Of a DNA stretch of 64,000 nucleotides, positions 44,496-53,105 are shown piece by piece; within the stretch, counting starts at the first letter, position 1; every line of letters starts with the position of its first letter. The notes below the pieces were generated by a model. The model saw only the letters and a list, made by a program, of their open reading frames with translations. It made no database searches and was not told the DNA's origin. Made by a program: the position numbers and the translations under genes. Source of the stretch: Betaproteobacteria bacterium Ga0077523 (GTDB lineage: Bacteria; Pseudomonadota; Gammaproteobacteria; Burkholderiales; Ga0077523); NCBI GenBank assembly GCA_001464695.1, contig LNDQ01000112.1, forward strand, positions 166,835-230,834, written 5' to 3'.

Positions 44496-45584
44496 TCAGG
44501 AAGTTGAGGAGCCGTAGTAGTAGTAGTAGCCCGCTTCCTGTGAGGTCGTCTTGTTGAGCAGCGTCATGACGACCGGGCAGGCCTCGAGCGCATCCAGCGC
44601 TTCGAGAACCATGGATTGCGAGGTACGCTCGGCTTCGATGACGAACACGATCTGGCCCATGTAGCGGGCGAGCACTCGCGGTTCCGGAGCCGCCAGGATA
44701 GGCGGCGAATCGAAGATGAGTATGCGGTCTTCGTAGCGCGATGCGACTTCGTTCACCAGGTTCTCCATGGCCTTGCTCGCCAGCAGTTCGGTGGAGTGGT
44801 GATGACGCGTCCCCGCCGAGATGAAGCTCAAGCGGCCAAGGTTGGTGCGGACAAGCACATCGCTTACGTCGAGGCTCGGATTGACCAGGAGGTCGATCAA
44901 CCCCTTGGACGGGGGCATGCCCATCAGTGAGGCAAGGCTTGGACGGGTGGGGTCGCCTTCGACCAGAAGCACGGTGCTGTCGCGTTCCATCGCGATGCTC
45001 ATCGCGAGGTTCAGCGAAACGTAACTCTTGCCCTCACCGGGCACAGCGCTCGTGATCATGATGCGCCGCGCATTCTCGACCGGGACCGCGGATTTTCCGA
45101 CACAATTGTTGAGGAGCGGACGCTTGGCTACTCGGAACTCGTTGGCGATCCGCGATTGCGGCATGTCGGGGGTCAGCAATCCGCGTTCTGCCAACCGGGT
45201 GAAGTCGATGTCGAAGCGGCGTGCGCGCTGCTGCGGCGTCGTGGCTTCACTTGTGTCGACGACCGTAGCTGTGCGGTCCATGTCTGCGCGACCGGCTTCC
45301 AGTGTTGACGGTGCTTGGGAGTCGGCCGCGTTGGGTCGCACATGGCGGCGGACCACGCTCGGCAGGGCTTCGGGTTCTTTGGTGACCACCACCGGCGCGG
45401 GTGGTTCCGCCACCGGATGTTCGTTCAGGCTGCGCAGGCGTTGAGCGGCGAGTTCGACGAGGCTCAGGGATTTGTCGGCGGGCGGTGCTTCCGGTGCTTC
45501 GGGTATTGAGAGCTCCCCTGACACTTCCTGTCCGGCTTTCCGCAACTGTTCCAGCCGCTGCGCGGCCTGCTCGATCAGACTCAT
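44496..45584 (-). CDS. XrtA-associated tyrosine autokinase
   Basis: The 362-residue cytoplasmic BY-kinase has IMITSAVPGEGKSYVSLNLAMSIA (Walker A), VLLVEGDPTRPSLASLMG (Walker A'), ILIFDSPPILA (Walker B) and a C-terminal tyrosine cluster EAGYYYYYGSSTS for autophosphorylation. Its N-terminus repeats a helix twice: MSLIEQAAQRLEQLRKAG and LSLVELAAQRLRSLNEHP, probably contacts for the chain-length protein. It controls polymer length with the next gene. The order is the standard XrtA one. Confidence 0.93.
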   Translation of the reverse strand: MSLIEQAAQRLEQLRKAGQEVSGELSIPEAPEAPPADKSLSLVELAAQRLRSLNEHPVAEPPAPVVVTKEPEALPSVVRRHVRPNAADSQAPSTLEAGRADMDRTATVVDTSEATTPQQRARRFDIDFTRLAERGLLTPDMPQSRIANEFRVAKRPLLNNCVGKSAVPVENARRIMITSAVPGEGKSYVSLNLAMSIAMERDSTVLLVEGDPTRPSLASLMGMPPSKGLIDLLVNPSLDVSDVLVRTNLGRLSFISAGTRHHHSTELLASKAMENLVNEVASRYEDRILIFDSPPILAAPEPRVLARYMGQIVFVIEAERTSQSMVLEALDALEACPVVMTLLNKTTSQEAGYYYYYGSSTS

Positions 45585-45598
45585 TTCGGAACCCTGGG

Positions 45599-47200
45599 CT
45601 AGGCCGTGCGCATGATGAGAAGGAGGACGGCCAGTGCCGACCCGAACGCAGCAACGAGACCGGCGATTCCCCCGAAGAACGCGTAGTTCGACAGTCGCTT
45701 ACGCTTTCTGGTGGCGCTCACATCCTGCAGCGATACGGTGCCCAGCACGGGGCGCTGGGTCGCGCGTCGCAGGCCACGAACCGAGTGGAACACCGGGAAC
45801 AGCTGGCTGTACACGAGGCTCGCGAAAACACCGGCCACGAGGGCCACCCCGAACGCCGCTCCCAGCAGGAGAATCCGGTTGGGTGCCACGGGTTTGTTGG
45901 AAACCCGGGGCGGATCGATGATGCGGAAATCAGCGACCGACGAAGACTGCTCGAGCTGGCTCGTCATCATCGCCGACTCGCGCCGCGACAGCAGGTTGTC
46001 GTAGTTGCTCTTCTGCACCGCGTAGTCGCGGTTGAGCTGCACCAGTTCTTCCTCCAGCTCGGGCTTCAGGCGGGCCGTGTTACGCACCTGTGAAAGCTTG
46101 GATTCGATCTCCTCGACCTTGCCCTTGAGTGCTGCCGTGTTGGCTTCGGCTTCGGCGAGCGACAGCTTCAATTGCTGGTATACGGGATTGCGGTCGAGCG
46201 ACGAGGTGGCGCGCTTCGGATCGGCCTTGCGTGCGGCGGCCTTGGCGGCGTAGGCCGCCTTCTTCTCTTCGACCTGCTTGTCGCGATCCTTCTCCAGATC
46301 GGCCAGCACGCGCCGCGTCCCGATGACATCGGGATGCTGGTCGGTATAGGTGCGCAACAACTCGTCGAGATTCTTCTTCAGCGTGTCGATCCGGGCGTCG
46401 AGCTCCGGGACGCTCGCCATGAAGGGATCGTCTTTCTGGCCGGGACCGTCCGTGGGTTCGGGCAGGAACACCGGGTCCTCGCCCGCCAGTTCCCGCTTCA
46501 ACGCGTCGCGCGACTGGATCGCAGCCCGTAGCTCGATGCGCGCGGTGCTGGCTTGCGCTTCGAGAGCGGTCATTGCCGAGATTGCGTTGTCACCACCCCC
46601 GAACGAACTCAGGTTCTTCAGCTTGAAATCCTTCAAGCGGCGTTCAGCTTCCTGGAGCCGGCGCTCGTACTCCTGAATCTGCTGGTCGATGAACTGCTGC
46701 GCCTTCTGGGTATCGCGGCGCTTGTCGCCCAACCCCGATTCGACGAAGATCGATAGCAGGGAGTCCACCACGCGTTTCGCCTTGTCCGTGCTCGGATCGC
46801 GGTAGTTGATCACGTAGAGGTTGTCCGCCGGCGACCCGCCGAGCTGGATGCTCTTCATGATCTTGTCGATCAGCGCATCTCGCTGCTCCGGGGTCTTGGC
46901 CTCGAGATCCAGGTCCGCCATGCGCACCAGCTTCTCCATGTTCGGCCGCGTGATCAATGTGCGGCTGATCATGGCGATCTGGAGGTCGACATTCGGCTGC
47001 ACCGCGAGGCCGCTCATCAGCGGCTTCAACACCGATTGCGTGTCGACGTAGACCCGGGCGCTGGCCTCGTACTTGTCTGGGATGACCATCACGACCACCA
47101 GCCCGGCGACACCGACCAACCATGCGGCGGTGAGCCCGACGAAGCGTCGGCGCCACATGCCTCGCGTGTAGTCGAGGGTTTCGGCGATGATGGGATTCAC
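45599..47200 (-). CDS. XrtA system polysaccharide chain length determinant protein (Wzz-like)
   Basis: The 533-residue inner-membrane protein has two membrane spans: FVGLTAAWLVGVAGLVVVMVI (about 20-40) and IAGLVAAFGSALAVLLLIM at the C-terminus. In between is a long periplasmic coiled coil (QFIDQQIQEYERRLQEAERRLKDFKLKNLS, KLSLAEAEANTAALKGKVEEIESKL). A proline-rich PPRVSNKPVAPNR segment precedes the second span. These are the marks of Wzz/GumC-type copolymerases. It pairs with the kinase, 14 bp downstream. Confidence 0.94.
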   Translation of the reverse strand: MNPIIAETLDYTRGMWRRRFVGLTAAWLVGVAGLVVVMVIPDKYEASARVYVDTQSVLKPLMSGLAVQPNVDLQIAMISRTLITRPNMEKLVRMADLDLEAKTPEQRDALIDKIMKSIQLGGSPADNLYVINYRDPSTDKAKRVVDSLLSIFVESGLGDKRRDTQKAQQFIDQQIQEYERRLQEAERRLKDFKLKNLSSFGGGDNAISAMTALEAQASTARIELRAAIQSRDALKRELAGEDPVFLPEPTDGPGQKDDPFMASVPELDARIDTLKKNLDELLRTYTDQHPDVIGTRRVLADLEKDRDKQVEEKKAAYAAKAAARKADPKRATSSLDRNPVYQQLKLSLAEAEANTAALKGKVEEIESKLSQVRNTARLKPELEEELVQLNRDYAVQKSNYDNLLSRRESAMMTSQLEQSSSVADFRIIDPPRVSNKPVAPNRILLLGAAFGVALVAGVFASLVYSQLFPVFHSVRGLRRATQRPVLGTVSLQDVSATRKRKRLSNYAFFGGIAGLVAAFGSALAVLLLIMRTA

Positions 47201-47243
47201 GATGCGCTACCTCGGTCAGGACGCGATGGAAGGAGGGAGGCGG

Positions 47244-47882
47244 TCAGAACCAGCCCTGGGGAATGACCAGCACGTCGCCCGGCTTCATGTCGACGTTGGC
47301 GCTGATGTCCCCGCGGCGCAGAAGGTCCTTTAGCTTGACGGTATAGAGCTTATTGCCGGCCGGGTCAGGCCTGACCAGTGTGGTGCGATTGCCATCGGCG
47401 AAGTCGGTAATGCCTCCCACGGCAATCATGACGTCAAGCAGCGTCATGTTTTGACGATACGGGAGGGCCTGCGGTTTGGAGGCTTCGCCCACGACGCGGA
47501 TCTGCTCGCTGTAGGGGCCTACGAATCCGGTCACGACCACCGTTACGACGGGGTCGCGGATGTACTTGGAGAGCGCCTTTTCGACATCTCGTGCCAGTGT
47601 GGTGGGGTTCTTGCCGATCGCAGGAAGATCTTCCACCAGCGGGAAGCTGATCTTTCCATCGGGCCTTACTGGCGCGGAGTAGCTGAGATCCGCGTTTCGC
47701 CAAACGATTACGTTGACTGTGTCCCCCGGGCCAACGAGGTATTTGTAGTCCGGGGTCGCCGCCACTTTCGGCGCCGGCGGGTACGAAAACTTGGTCGAGC
47801 AGCCGGTGGCCAGGGTGAGGAAAAGCACCATAAGCACCGAATTCAGAAAGGAAATTTTCGACAGAGACTGCGCCGATTTCAT
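47244..47882 (-). CDS. XrtA/PEP-CTERM system exopolysaccharide export lipoprotein (Wza-like)
   Basis: Start chosen at ATG 47882 (MKSAQSLSKISFLNSVL), which gives a proper lipoprotein signal ending LATGC. The rest of the ORF-track start is upstream DNA. The 212-residue protein has KYLVGPGDTVNVIVW (SLBB/poly-export domain), VRPDGKISFPLVEDLPAIGKNPTTLARDVEKAL and VVGEASKPQALPYRQNMTLLDVMIAVGG. It would form the periplasmic/outer-membrane export channel with the beta-barrel. It is the promoter-proximal gene of the 47.9-to-27 kb run. Confidence 0.93.
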   Translation of the reverse strand: MKSAQSLSKISFLNSVLMVLFLTLATGCSTKFSYPPAPKVAATPDYKYLVGPGDTVNVIVWRNADLSYSAPVRPDGKISFPLVEDLPAIGKNPTTLARDVEKALSKYIRDPVVTVVVTGFVGPYSEQIRVVGEASKPQALPYRQNMTLLDVMIAVGGITDFADGNRTTLVRPDPAGNKLYTVKLKDLLRRGDISANVDMKPGDVLVIPQGWF

Positions 47883-48391
47883 CTTTGGCCCCTCTTGGAT
47901 GGTGGTCTGGCCCAACAAGTGGCGGTGGATGCCACTCCCGGAGACCCTGAAACGTTCCACGTTCGAATCCCGGTCAAGGGATACGAAGCCTATCATTTTG
48001 TGAGTTTTTGACAACCCGATACTGCGGATTCCTGGGGACTATCAATACGGCGGGGCACCAGGTCCGGCTCAAGTTCCGCCAAGCTGTGGAGCAGGGATCG
48101 TGCCGCGGCCCCGACCAAAACGATAACGCCGTTTCGTGACGTTGGCGTCACTCAGTTCCCGGCTGCAGTGAAGTGGTTCCGATTGGCGACGCTCTGAATG
48201 ATGCCCTTAACATCAATTCGCTCAACTCATCTGTTATCCTGCCGTAAAAGCCCATCGTATGACGTAGGGTCACCCGCCTCAGAGTCCGGGATCTTCAGGT
48301 TCGTCCTCTCGCTTGCTTACTACCGCCATTCCGTTTTTCCGGGGGGCGTCCCGATGCAATCCGTGACCCCGTCTTCTCTGGAGGCGATGTC
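47883..48391. other. Divergent intergenic region, no gene found
   Basis: About 509 bp separate the export lipoprotein (minus) and the acyltransferase (plus). Short ORFs here lack plausible starts and are judged spurious. It must hold promoters for both directions. A TGGCGGAACTTGAGC stretch on the minus strand has GG/GC spaced as a sigma-54 site but poor identity elsewhere. The palindrome at 48136 is listed separately. Confidence 0.6.
48136..48151. promoter_or_regulatory. Perfect palindrome, operator candidate
   Basis: GTGACG-ttgg-CGTCAC is a 16-bp inverted repeat with 6-bp arms. It sits mid-way in the divergent region between the exopolysaccharide export operon and the acyltransferase gene. 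It looks like a dimeric regulator site. No specific regulator is assigned. Confidence 0.4.
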
Positions 48392-49234
48392 TTGATCAAG
48401 GATGGTGTCGTGAACGCACAAATCGATGCGCAACCCGGGGATGAGTTCGACAGCAGCACGCCCGCGGAAGCGCTCAGGTCACGTTTTTCGGTTTTACCTG
48501 GAGCATCGGAGCAAGTGCGTAACGAAGTTTTCCGCCTGCGGCATGAGATTTTCTGTGACGAGTTCAGACTGTTCGACAAGCGAATGGACGGCCTCGAACA
48601 GGATGAATTCGATGCCCATTCCGTCCAGCTGCTGCTGAAGCACGCGCGGACGGGTCAACCGGTCGGCTGCGTTCGGGTCGTCAAGACCCGTCCCGGCAAT
48701 CACGCCTACCCGCTTCCATTCGAGAAGTACTGTGGCGAGATGCTGAACCAGACCACCATCGATCTATCGAGCCTGCCTCGCGACAAGATCGCCGAGGTGT
48801 CTCGCCTGGGTGTGGCACCGACGTTCCGGCGCCGCAAGGGCGAGGCCCATCGCCCGGCACCGTTGCTCGACGCAGGTGTCGAGAACTCGGATCACGTCGA
48901 GAACCCGCGGCGCTACCCGTACATCCTTATTTCGCTCTACCTGGGATCGGTGGCGATCGCCCACCACGAAGGGATCGAAACTCTCTTCACCTTCACCGAG
49001 ATCCGCTTGGTCGAGCATTTCCAGCGCCTCGGCGTGCCGATCACTCCGATCCATCCGCCGGTGTCGCACAAAGGCGTTCGCCTGCCTTGCATGCTGGATG
49101 TCAACGAGACCGTTGCCGGATTTCAGCCGTACGTGCGAGGGCTGTACGACGAAATCGTTTCGCAGATGGACCGCCAGTACTCGGGTGGCATGAGTGACGG
49201 GCTCGAGATAAAGACGGGTAAGTCCGCCACCTGA
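48392..49234 (+). CDS. PEP-CTERM/exosortase system-associated acyltransferase (N-acyl amino acid synthase-like)
   Basis: Start at TTG 48392, with GGAGG seven bases upstream; a GTG at 48410 is an alternative. The 280-residue protein has FSVLPGASEQVRNEVFRLRHEIFCDEF (GNAT/AHL-synthase-like N-terminus), VGCVRVVKTRPGN, KIAEVSRLGVAPTFRRRKGE, YPYILISLYLGSVAIAHHEGIETLFTFTEIRLVEHFQRLGVPI. This pattern defines the exosortase-associated acyltransferase family, related to long-chain N-acyl amino acid synthases reported near PEP-CTERM loci. It would use an acyl-ACP, possibly from the ACP at 15.6 kb. Product unknown. Confidence 0.88.
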   Translation: MIKDGVVNAQIDAQPGDEFDSSTPAEALRSRFSVLPGASEQVRNEVFRLRHEIFCDEFRLFDKRMDGLEQDEFDAHSVQLLLKHARTGQPVGCVRVVKTRPGNHAYPLPFEKYCGEMLNQTTIDLSSLPRDKIAEVSRLGVAPTFRRRKGEAHRPAPLLDAGVENSDHVENPRRYPYILISLYLGSVAIAHHEGIETLFTFTEIRLVEHFQRLGVPITPIHPPVSHKGVRLPCMLDVNETVAGFQPYVRGLYDEIVSQMDRQYSGGMSDGLEIKTGKSAT

Positions 49235-49248
49235 ATCGAATCGTTTCG

Positions 49249-50308
49249 GTGAGCGCCCGCAACGTGAAGATACCGGAACCGGCGCGCAGTGTTCTCGAAC
49301 TCGCGCGCTGGGCACCTAGCGCAGACAACACTCAGCCCTGGCGGTTCTCTGTGGTGGACGGACACCGTTTTACAGTCCACCTGTATGACACGAGCGATGA
49401 TTGCGTCTACGACCTGGATGGCAGGATATCTCAGATCGCGTGGGGCACGTTGCTTGAGAACATCGCAATCGCCGCGACTGCAAGAGCGTGTCGTGCGCAC
49501 TTTTCGTTTCGTTTGAGGGTCGGCGAAGAACGCGGGGAGATCGATGTCCTGCTAGACCCGGAATCGTCCGGAACGCCGTTCCCTACGAATGAAGCCCCTC
49601 TTGGCGGAACAAAAATCAGCACTCGAAGCGAGTGTCGCCCCAAATCATCGCGTTCTATGGCATGAGGGTTGGCTACAGCGGATCACGATGGCCCGGCTAC
49701 TGGCTCTGAATGGCAAAGTTAGGTTGTTGCTTCCCGAGGCCTTCGACGTACATCGACGGTCGATCGAATGGGGTGCTTTTCAAAGCGAAGATCGGATTCC
49801 GGATCACGCTATCGGACTCGATCCGATCCTACTCAAGGTTACTGAGTGGGCATTCCGATCTTGGGAGCGCCTTGACTTTCTCAACAGATACCTTGCCGGC
49901 ACAGTGTTCCCGCGGCTAGAACTCGATTTCTTCCCGGCTGTTCGATGCGGGGCACATTTCGCGCTGATTGCGACCTCGGTCCCCCAAACAAAAGAGCAAT
50001 TCATTGATGGTGGGCGGGCGGTCCAACGATTCTGGCTGACAGCAGACTGTTTAGGTTTGAAGCTTCAACCTGCGGTCAGTCCGCTGGTTTTCGCGCGCTA
50101 TCTGAACGAGCATCTAACCTTTACGGCAAACGATTACATACGACTACTTGCCGAAGAAGTTCGGGATGGTATGGCAAGCATTCTCGGTGGTAGATCCGTG
50201 TTGAAGTCTACTGTGTTCGCGGGACGAATCGGGTTTGGCAAACCGCCAAAATCGCGATCTGTCCGATTGCCGCTTTCGAGATTGATAGTGCCGAAGTCTC
50301 CTCAATAG
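49249..50308 (+). pseudogene. Nitroreductase-like protein, frameshifted
   Basis: Two frames make one protein. The first (GTG 49249) gives SVLELARWAPSADNTQPWRFSVVDGH, the FMN-binding start of nitroreductase-fold proteins, up to IDVLLDP near 49560. The second frame continues TRNRPERRSLRMKPLLAEQKSALEAS through HFALIATSV...DGGRAVQRFWLTADCLGLKLQPAVSP to 50308. The junction falls near 49553-49570 and about 20 residues usual in relatives seem absent. The family resembles the C-terminal half of MoeY/Rv1355c, whose N-terminal half is ThiF-like. It follows the acyltransferase by 14 bp. Real loss or assembly error. Confidence 0.7.
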
Positions 50309-50456
50309 GCATGTGGTCCATGCGTGGCGTCTGACCACGACGATCAAGCGATTGACCTTCCCTAACGCTGGTGCACTCAAGTCGCCCCGCAATGAGAGAA
50401 GAAGTGGAGACTGGTTACCATCGCTGCGTCCGAAAGGTCCATCTAGGTACCAGAAA

Positions 50457-50486
50457 GCAGAAGGGCTCCCAAGGGAGCCCTTCTGC
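50457..50486. terminator. Strong hairpin between convergent genes (bidirectional terminator)
   Basis: GCAGAAGGGCTCCC-aa-GGGAGCCCTTCTGC has perfect 14-bp arms. It lies in the 197-bp gap between the nitroreductase-like gene (plus) and the PEP-CTERM gene (minus), ending 20 bp before the latter's stop. The A/T-rich stem ends provide short T stretches. Confidence 0.7.
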
Positions 50487-50505
50487 CAAATACTGTCGTG
50501 TCGCA

Positions 50506-51414
50506 CTAGGCGAGATTCGTGTTCCGCTTTCCACGCCGTGAGAAGCTACCGAGCGCAACAGCCGCAAGTCCTAGTAGAGCAAGAGAGCCCGGCTCAGGAA
50601 TGTAGTTTGCACGAACCGGATCGTTGCTGATCAGTTGCCACTTATCTGCGTCCGGAACGTTCGGAGAGGCAGATGCGCAAATCGCGCCAGGCAGCAAGCT
50701 TGAATTCGGGCACACAGTCCCTTGCGCCAGAAGGTCACGCGCACCAAACGGGGTCCCGAATCCATTCGTATCGAAATTCGACTCGTGGCTTCCGCCCGTT
50801 ACGTTGAGGTAACCAGCGAAGTCGCCGTTCAACGGGAAACCGGTCGATACCACGGTACCCCGAAACTCTGTACCGGCCGCGGCGATTCCATCTGCGGACT
50901 CAGTCGAGAGGAAGAGCGCCCCACCCACGACGTTGCTTACTGTGTTGTAGCAAAGGTCGCCAATCGCGCATCCGCCGCCAGCGGCAGCATATCCCTGCAA
51001 GCCTTGCCCGGAATTCAGATTGATGGGGTTGATGTAGAAGTCGAAGGCTCCGTCCGACGTCGTGTAGTCAAATCCGCCTGCGCTGGGAACAACGGTCGCA
51101 ACTGTCTGATGGAACACGCCGGAGATGAAAGCTCCGTCTTGGCCGGAAGTCCAGACATTGAAAGCATCGCCGTTCGTGTCGATTCCGGAGATGGAGGTAA
51201 CCCGGAGCACCCCAAAAATGGTAGCGCCAGGGGTCAAATCCAAGTTCGTTCCGGTTCCACTCGCTCCAGCACCGAGCACTCCCACGTTCTCGAAGTTCTG
51301 GAACTTGATTTCAAGGGGACCGGTATAGCCGCCAAGTGAAAAAACAGGCGCCGCTTGGGATCCGGTTGCAGCAATTCCGAGGGCTAGAATGGCTGCGCTA
51401 AGTACCTTTTTCAT
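50506..51414 (-). CDS. PEP-CTERM sorting domain protein
   Basis: The 302-residue protein has a signal peptide (MKKVLSAAILALGIAATGSQA). It ends NYIPEPGSLALLGLAAVALGSFSRRGKR, the PEP motif, hydrophobic span and basic tail. The mature part is Gly/Ser/Thr/Asn-rich and beta-strand-like (GVLGAGASGTGTNLDLTPGATIFGVLRV) with one close Cys pair (CAIGDLC). It should be exported and processed by XrtA, then displayed or shed into the matrix. A well-matched sigma-54 element lies 53 nt upstream. Confidence 0.9.
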   Translation of the reverse strand: MKKVLSAAILALGIAATGSQAAPVFSLGGYTGPLEIKFQNFENVGVLGAGASGTGTNLDLTPGATIFGVLRVTSISGIDTNGDAFNVWTSGQDGAFISGVFHQTVATVVPSAGGFDYTTSDGAFDFYINPINLNSGQGLQGYAAAGGGCAIGDLCYNTVSNVVGGALFLSTESADGIAAAGTEFRGTVVSTGFPLNGDFAGYLNVTGGSHESNFDTNGFGTPFGARDLLAQGTVCPNSSLLPGAICASASPNVPDADKWQLISNDPVRANYIPEPGSLALLGLAAVALGSFSRRGKRNTNLA

Positions 51415-51827
51415 TTCGGTTGTCTCCTGAGTAACGTCGGAAAGTGCGTCTGCGCCAAACGTATAGGCATACAGTGTGCCAACGAAAAATACCTATAATT
51501 ATGAATAAGTTGAGATCATTTTTTTTCTTGCAGCACTCCAGCTGCAAGAGTCTTGTCAGGAAAACCGACAGTCTGGCATTGGTCCGAGCCGGCGCTTTTT
51601 TTTTGCGTGCGTCCCGGCGGATAGGCTTTTGGCTACGTAACTATTTGATGCTGCGACTGTGGATGCTCTGACTAGGCCCTCGCGTAGTCACCTCGGCTGC
51701 GTGGCTGACTGTTTGGCTTGCCCTTGCGTGCCCTGACGACCGTCAGGTCTGTCGAATTCTGAGTTGCGGCGACCTGCTAGAACAACTCTGCGTCACGCTA
51801 GGAATCACGACGTGCCTTCCCGGACGC
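51415..51827. other. Intergenic region before the PEP-CTERM gene, no gene found
   Basis: About 413 bp between two minus-strand genes. The part next to 51414 holds the sigma-54 element. The remainder has a run of nine T at about 51597-51605 without a convincing stem. The short ORF at 51444 starts within the promoter and is judged spurious. Base composition is AT-richer than the ABC transporter genes. Confidence 0.6.
51467..51481 (-). promoter_or_regulatory. Sigma-54 (-24/-12) promoter element upstream of PEP-CTERM gene
   Basis: The minus strand reads TGGCACACTGTATGC, preceded by T, against TGGCACGnnnnTTGC. Only two consensus bases differ and GG/GC spacing is exact. It lies 53 nt before the ATG at 51414, leaving a 5' leader of about 40 nt that contains an AGGAG ribosome site. 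Confidence 0.65.
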
Positions 51828-53105
51828 CTAGACGCTCTGCCGCAGGGCCTCGACGACCTTCACGCGCGATACGCGCAGAGCCGGGACCAGCGCCGCGAGC
51901 ACCGTAGCCGCAAAGCTGATGGCAAAGCCCACGGCGATGGCCTGTGGCGTGAGCTGGATGTACGCGGTGTAAGACAAATCGGCATTCGGTGGCGGCGGCA
52001 TCGGAATTCCCACCTTCGAGACACCGTACGCCACCGCCCAGGCGACGCCGACGCCGATGACGCCACCGATGACCCCGAGCATGGTGTTCTCCAGCATCAC
52101 CAGCCGGAAAATGAGGCCGCTACGGTTGCCCAGGGCCCGGGCGGTGCCGAACTCGGCAACCCGTTCGAAGACGGAGGTGTTGACGGCGTTCACCACGCTC
52201 AACAGCACCATCAGCAGGATGATGAGCTGCAGACCCCCGAACTGGCGGTGATACAGCTCCACCGTCTTGGGGTAGAAGTCGTTCAGCTGGTCCCAGGTCC
52301 GCACTTCCTGGTCCCGCCAGACCGTACGCTCGGTGAGGATGCGCGCGACTTCCTTGGTGTCAGCGGTGCGCTTCAGCGCCACCACGAGCGTGTTGGCGCT
52401 CTTGGTGTTGAGCAGTTCTTGCGCTGCAGCAAGCGGCATCTTGATGGCACGATTGTCGTACTCCTTCGAGAAGGTCTGGAAGGTGCCGACCACCTCGAGG
52501 TCGAGCGTGTTGGTGGCCCCGTCCGAAGTGCTCACTACTACAACCACCTGGGCCCCGGGCTTCAGCTTCAGGGCGCTCGCGACCCCGTGCCCGAGGATGG
52601 CGGTGTAGTGGTCCTTGGCGTTGAGCCGGCGGCCCGACGACATCTTGAGGAAGGTGCCGAGCTTCTCTTCCTTCTCGGGCTCGATGCCCTCGCCGATGAT
52701 CGCGAGGTCGGCCTTGCCGTTATTGAGCAGGCCCGAGAACGAGAGCCGTGCCATCACGTCGTCCACCTGCGGCAGCGAGGTGATGCGCTCGCGATCGCCC
52801 TCGACGTCGGCCACCAGGTACTTGTCGGGCTGGTGCGACCCGTAGGTGTAGTAGCCGCCCTTGGCGAGCTGGATGTGGCCGGTCTGGGAGTGGACGATGG
52901 CCTCGGCGAGCTGCACGAAGATGTCCTCGACGAACCCCTGGCTCAGGATCAATGCCGCCGTTCCGAAGGCGACCGAGGCGAGGATCGAGGCCGCGCGACC
53001 CTTGTGGCGCAGCAGGTTGCGATACGCGAGGCGCAGCACCACCGAGAACGGTGTGCGGGTGGCCTTGGTGCGCTTGGCCGGCCTATCGGGCGTGTCTGAG
53101 AGCAT
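51828..53105 (-). CDS. ABC transporter permease (FtsX/MacB-type), second subunit
   Basis: Start at ATG 53105 (MLSDTPDRPAKR), overlapping the upstream permease gene by 23 bp in another frame. The 425-residue protein has an N-terminal membrane span (ILASVAFGTAALILSQGFVEDIF), a large periplasmic domain, and three C-terminal spans (LQLIILLMVLLSVVNAVNTSVFERVAEFGTARALG, then GVIGGVIGVGVAWAVAYG and VGFAISFAATVLAALVPALRVSRVKVVEALR). This is the FtsX-type layout of mechanotransmission and lipoprotein/lipid exporters. It is 41% or so of a two-permease pair; partner and ATPase are nearby. Confidence 0.88.
   Translation of the reverse strand: MLSDTPDRPAKRTKATRTPFSVVLRLAYRNLLRHKGRAASILASVAFGTAALILSQGFVEDIFVQLAEAIVHSQTGHIQLAKGGYYTYGSHQPDKYLVADVEGDRERITSLPQVDDVMARLSFSGLLNNGKADLAIIGEGIEPEKEEKLGTFLKMSSGRRLNAKDHYTAILGHGVASALKLKPGAQVVVVVSTSDGATNTLDLEVVGTFQTFSKEYDNRAIKMPLAAAQELLNTKSANTLVVALKRTADTKEVARILTERTVWRDQEVRTWDQLNDFYPKTVELYHRQFGGLQLIILLMVLLSVVNAVNTSVFERVAEFGTARALGNRSGLIFRLVMLENTMLGVIGGVIGVGVAWAVAYGVSKVGIPMPPPPNADLSYTAYIQLTPQAIAVGFAISFAATVLAALVPALRVSRVKVVEALRQSV

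Noticed and set aside
51444-51671. 75-residue plus-strand ORF
   Set aside because: Begins inside the PEP-CTERM promoter region and has no conserved feature.
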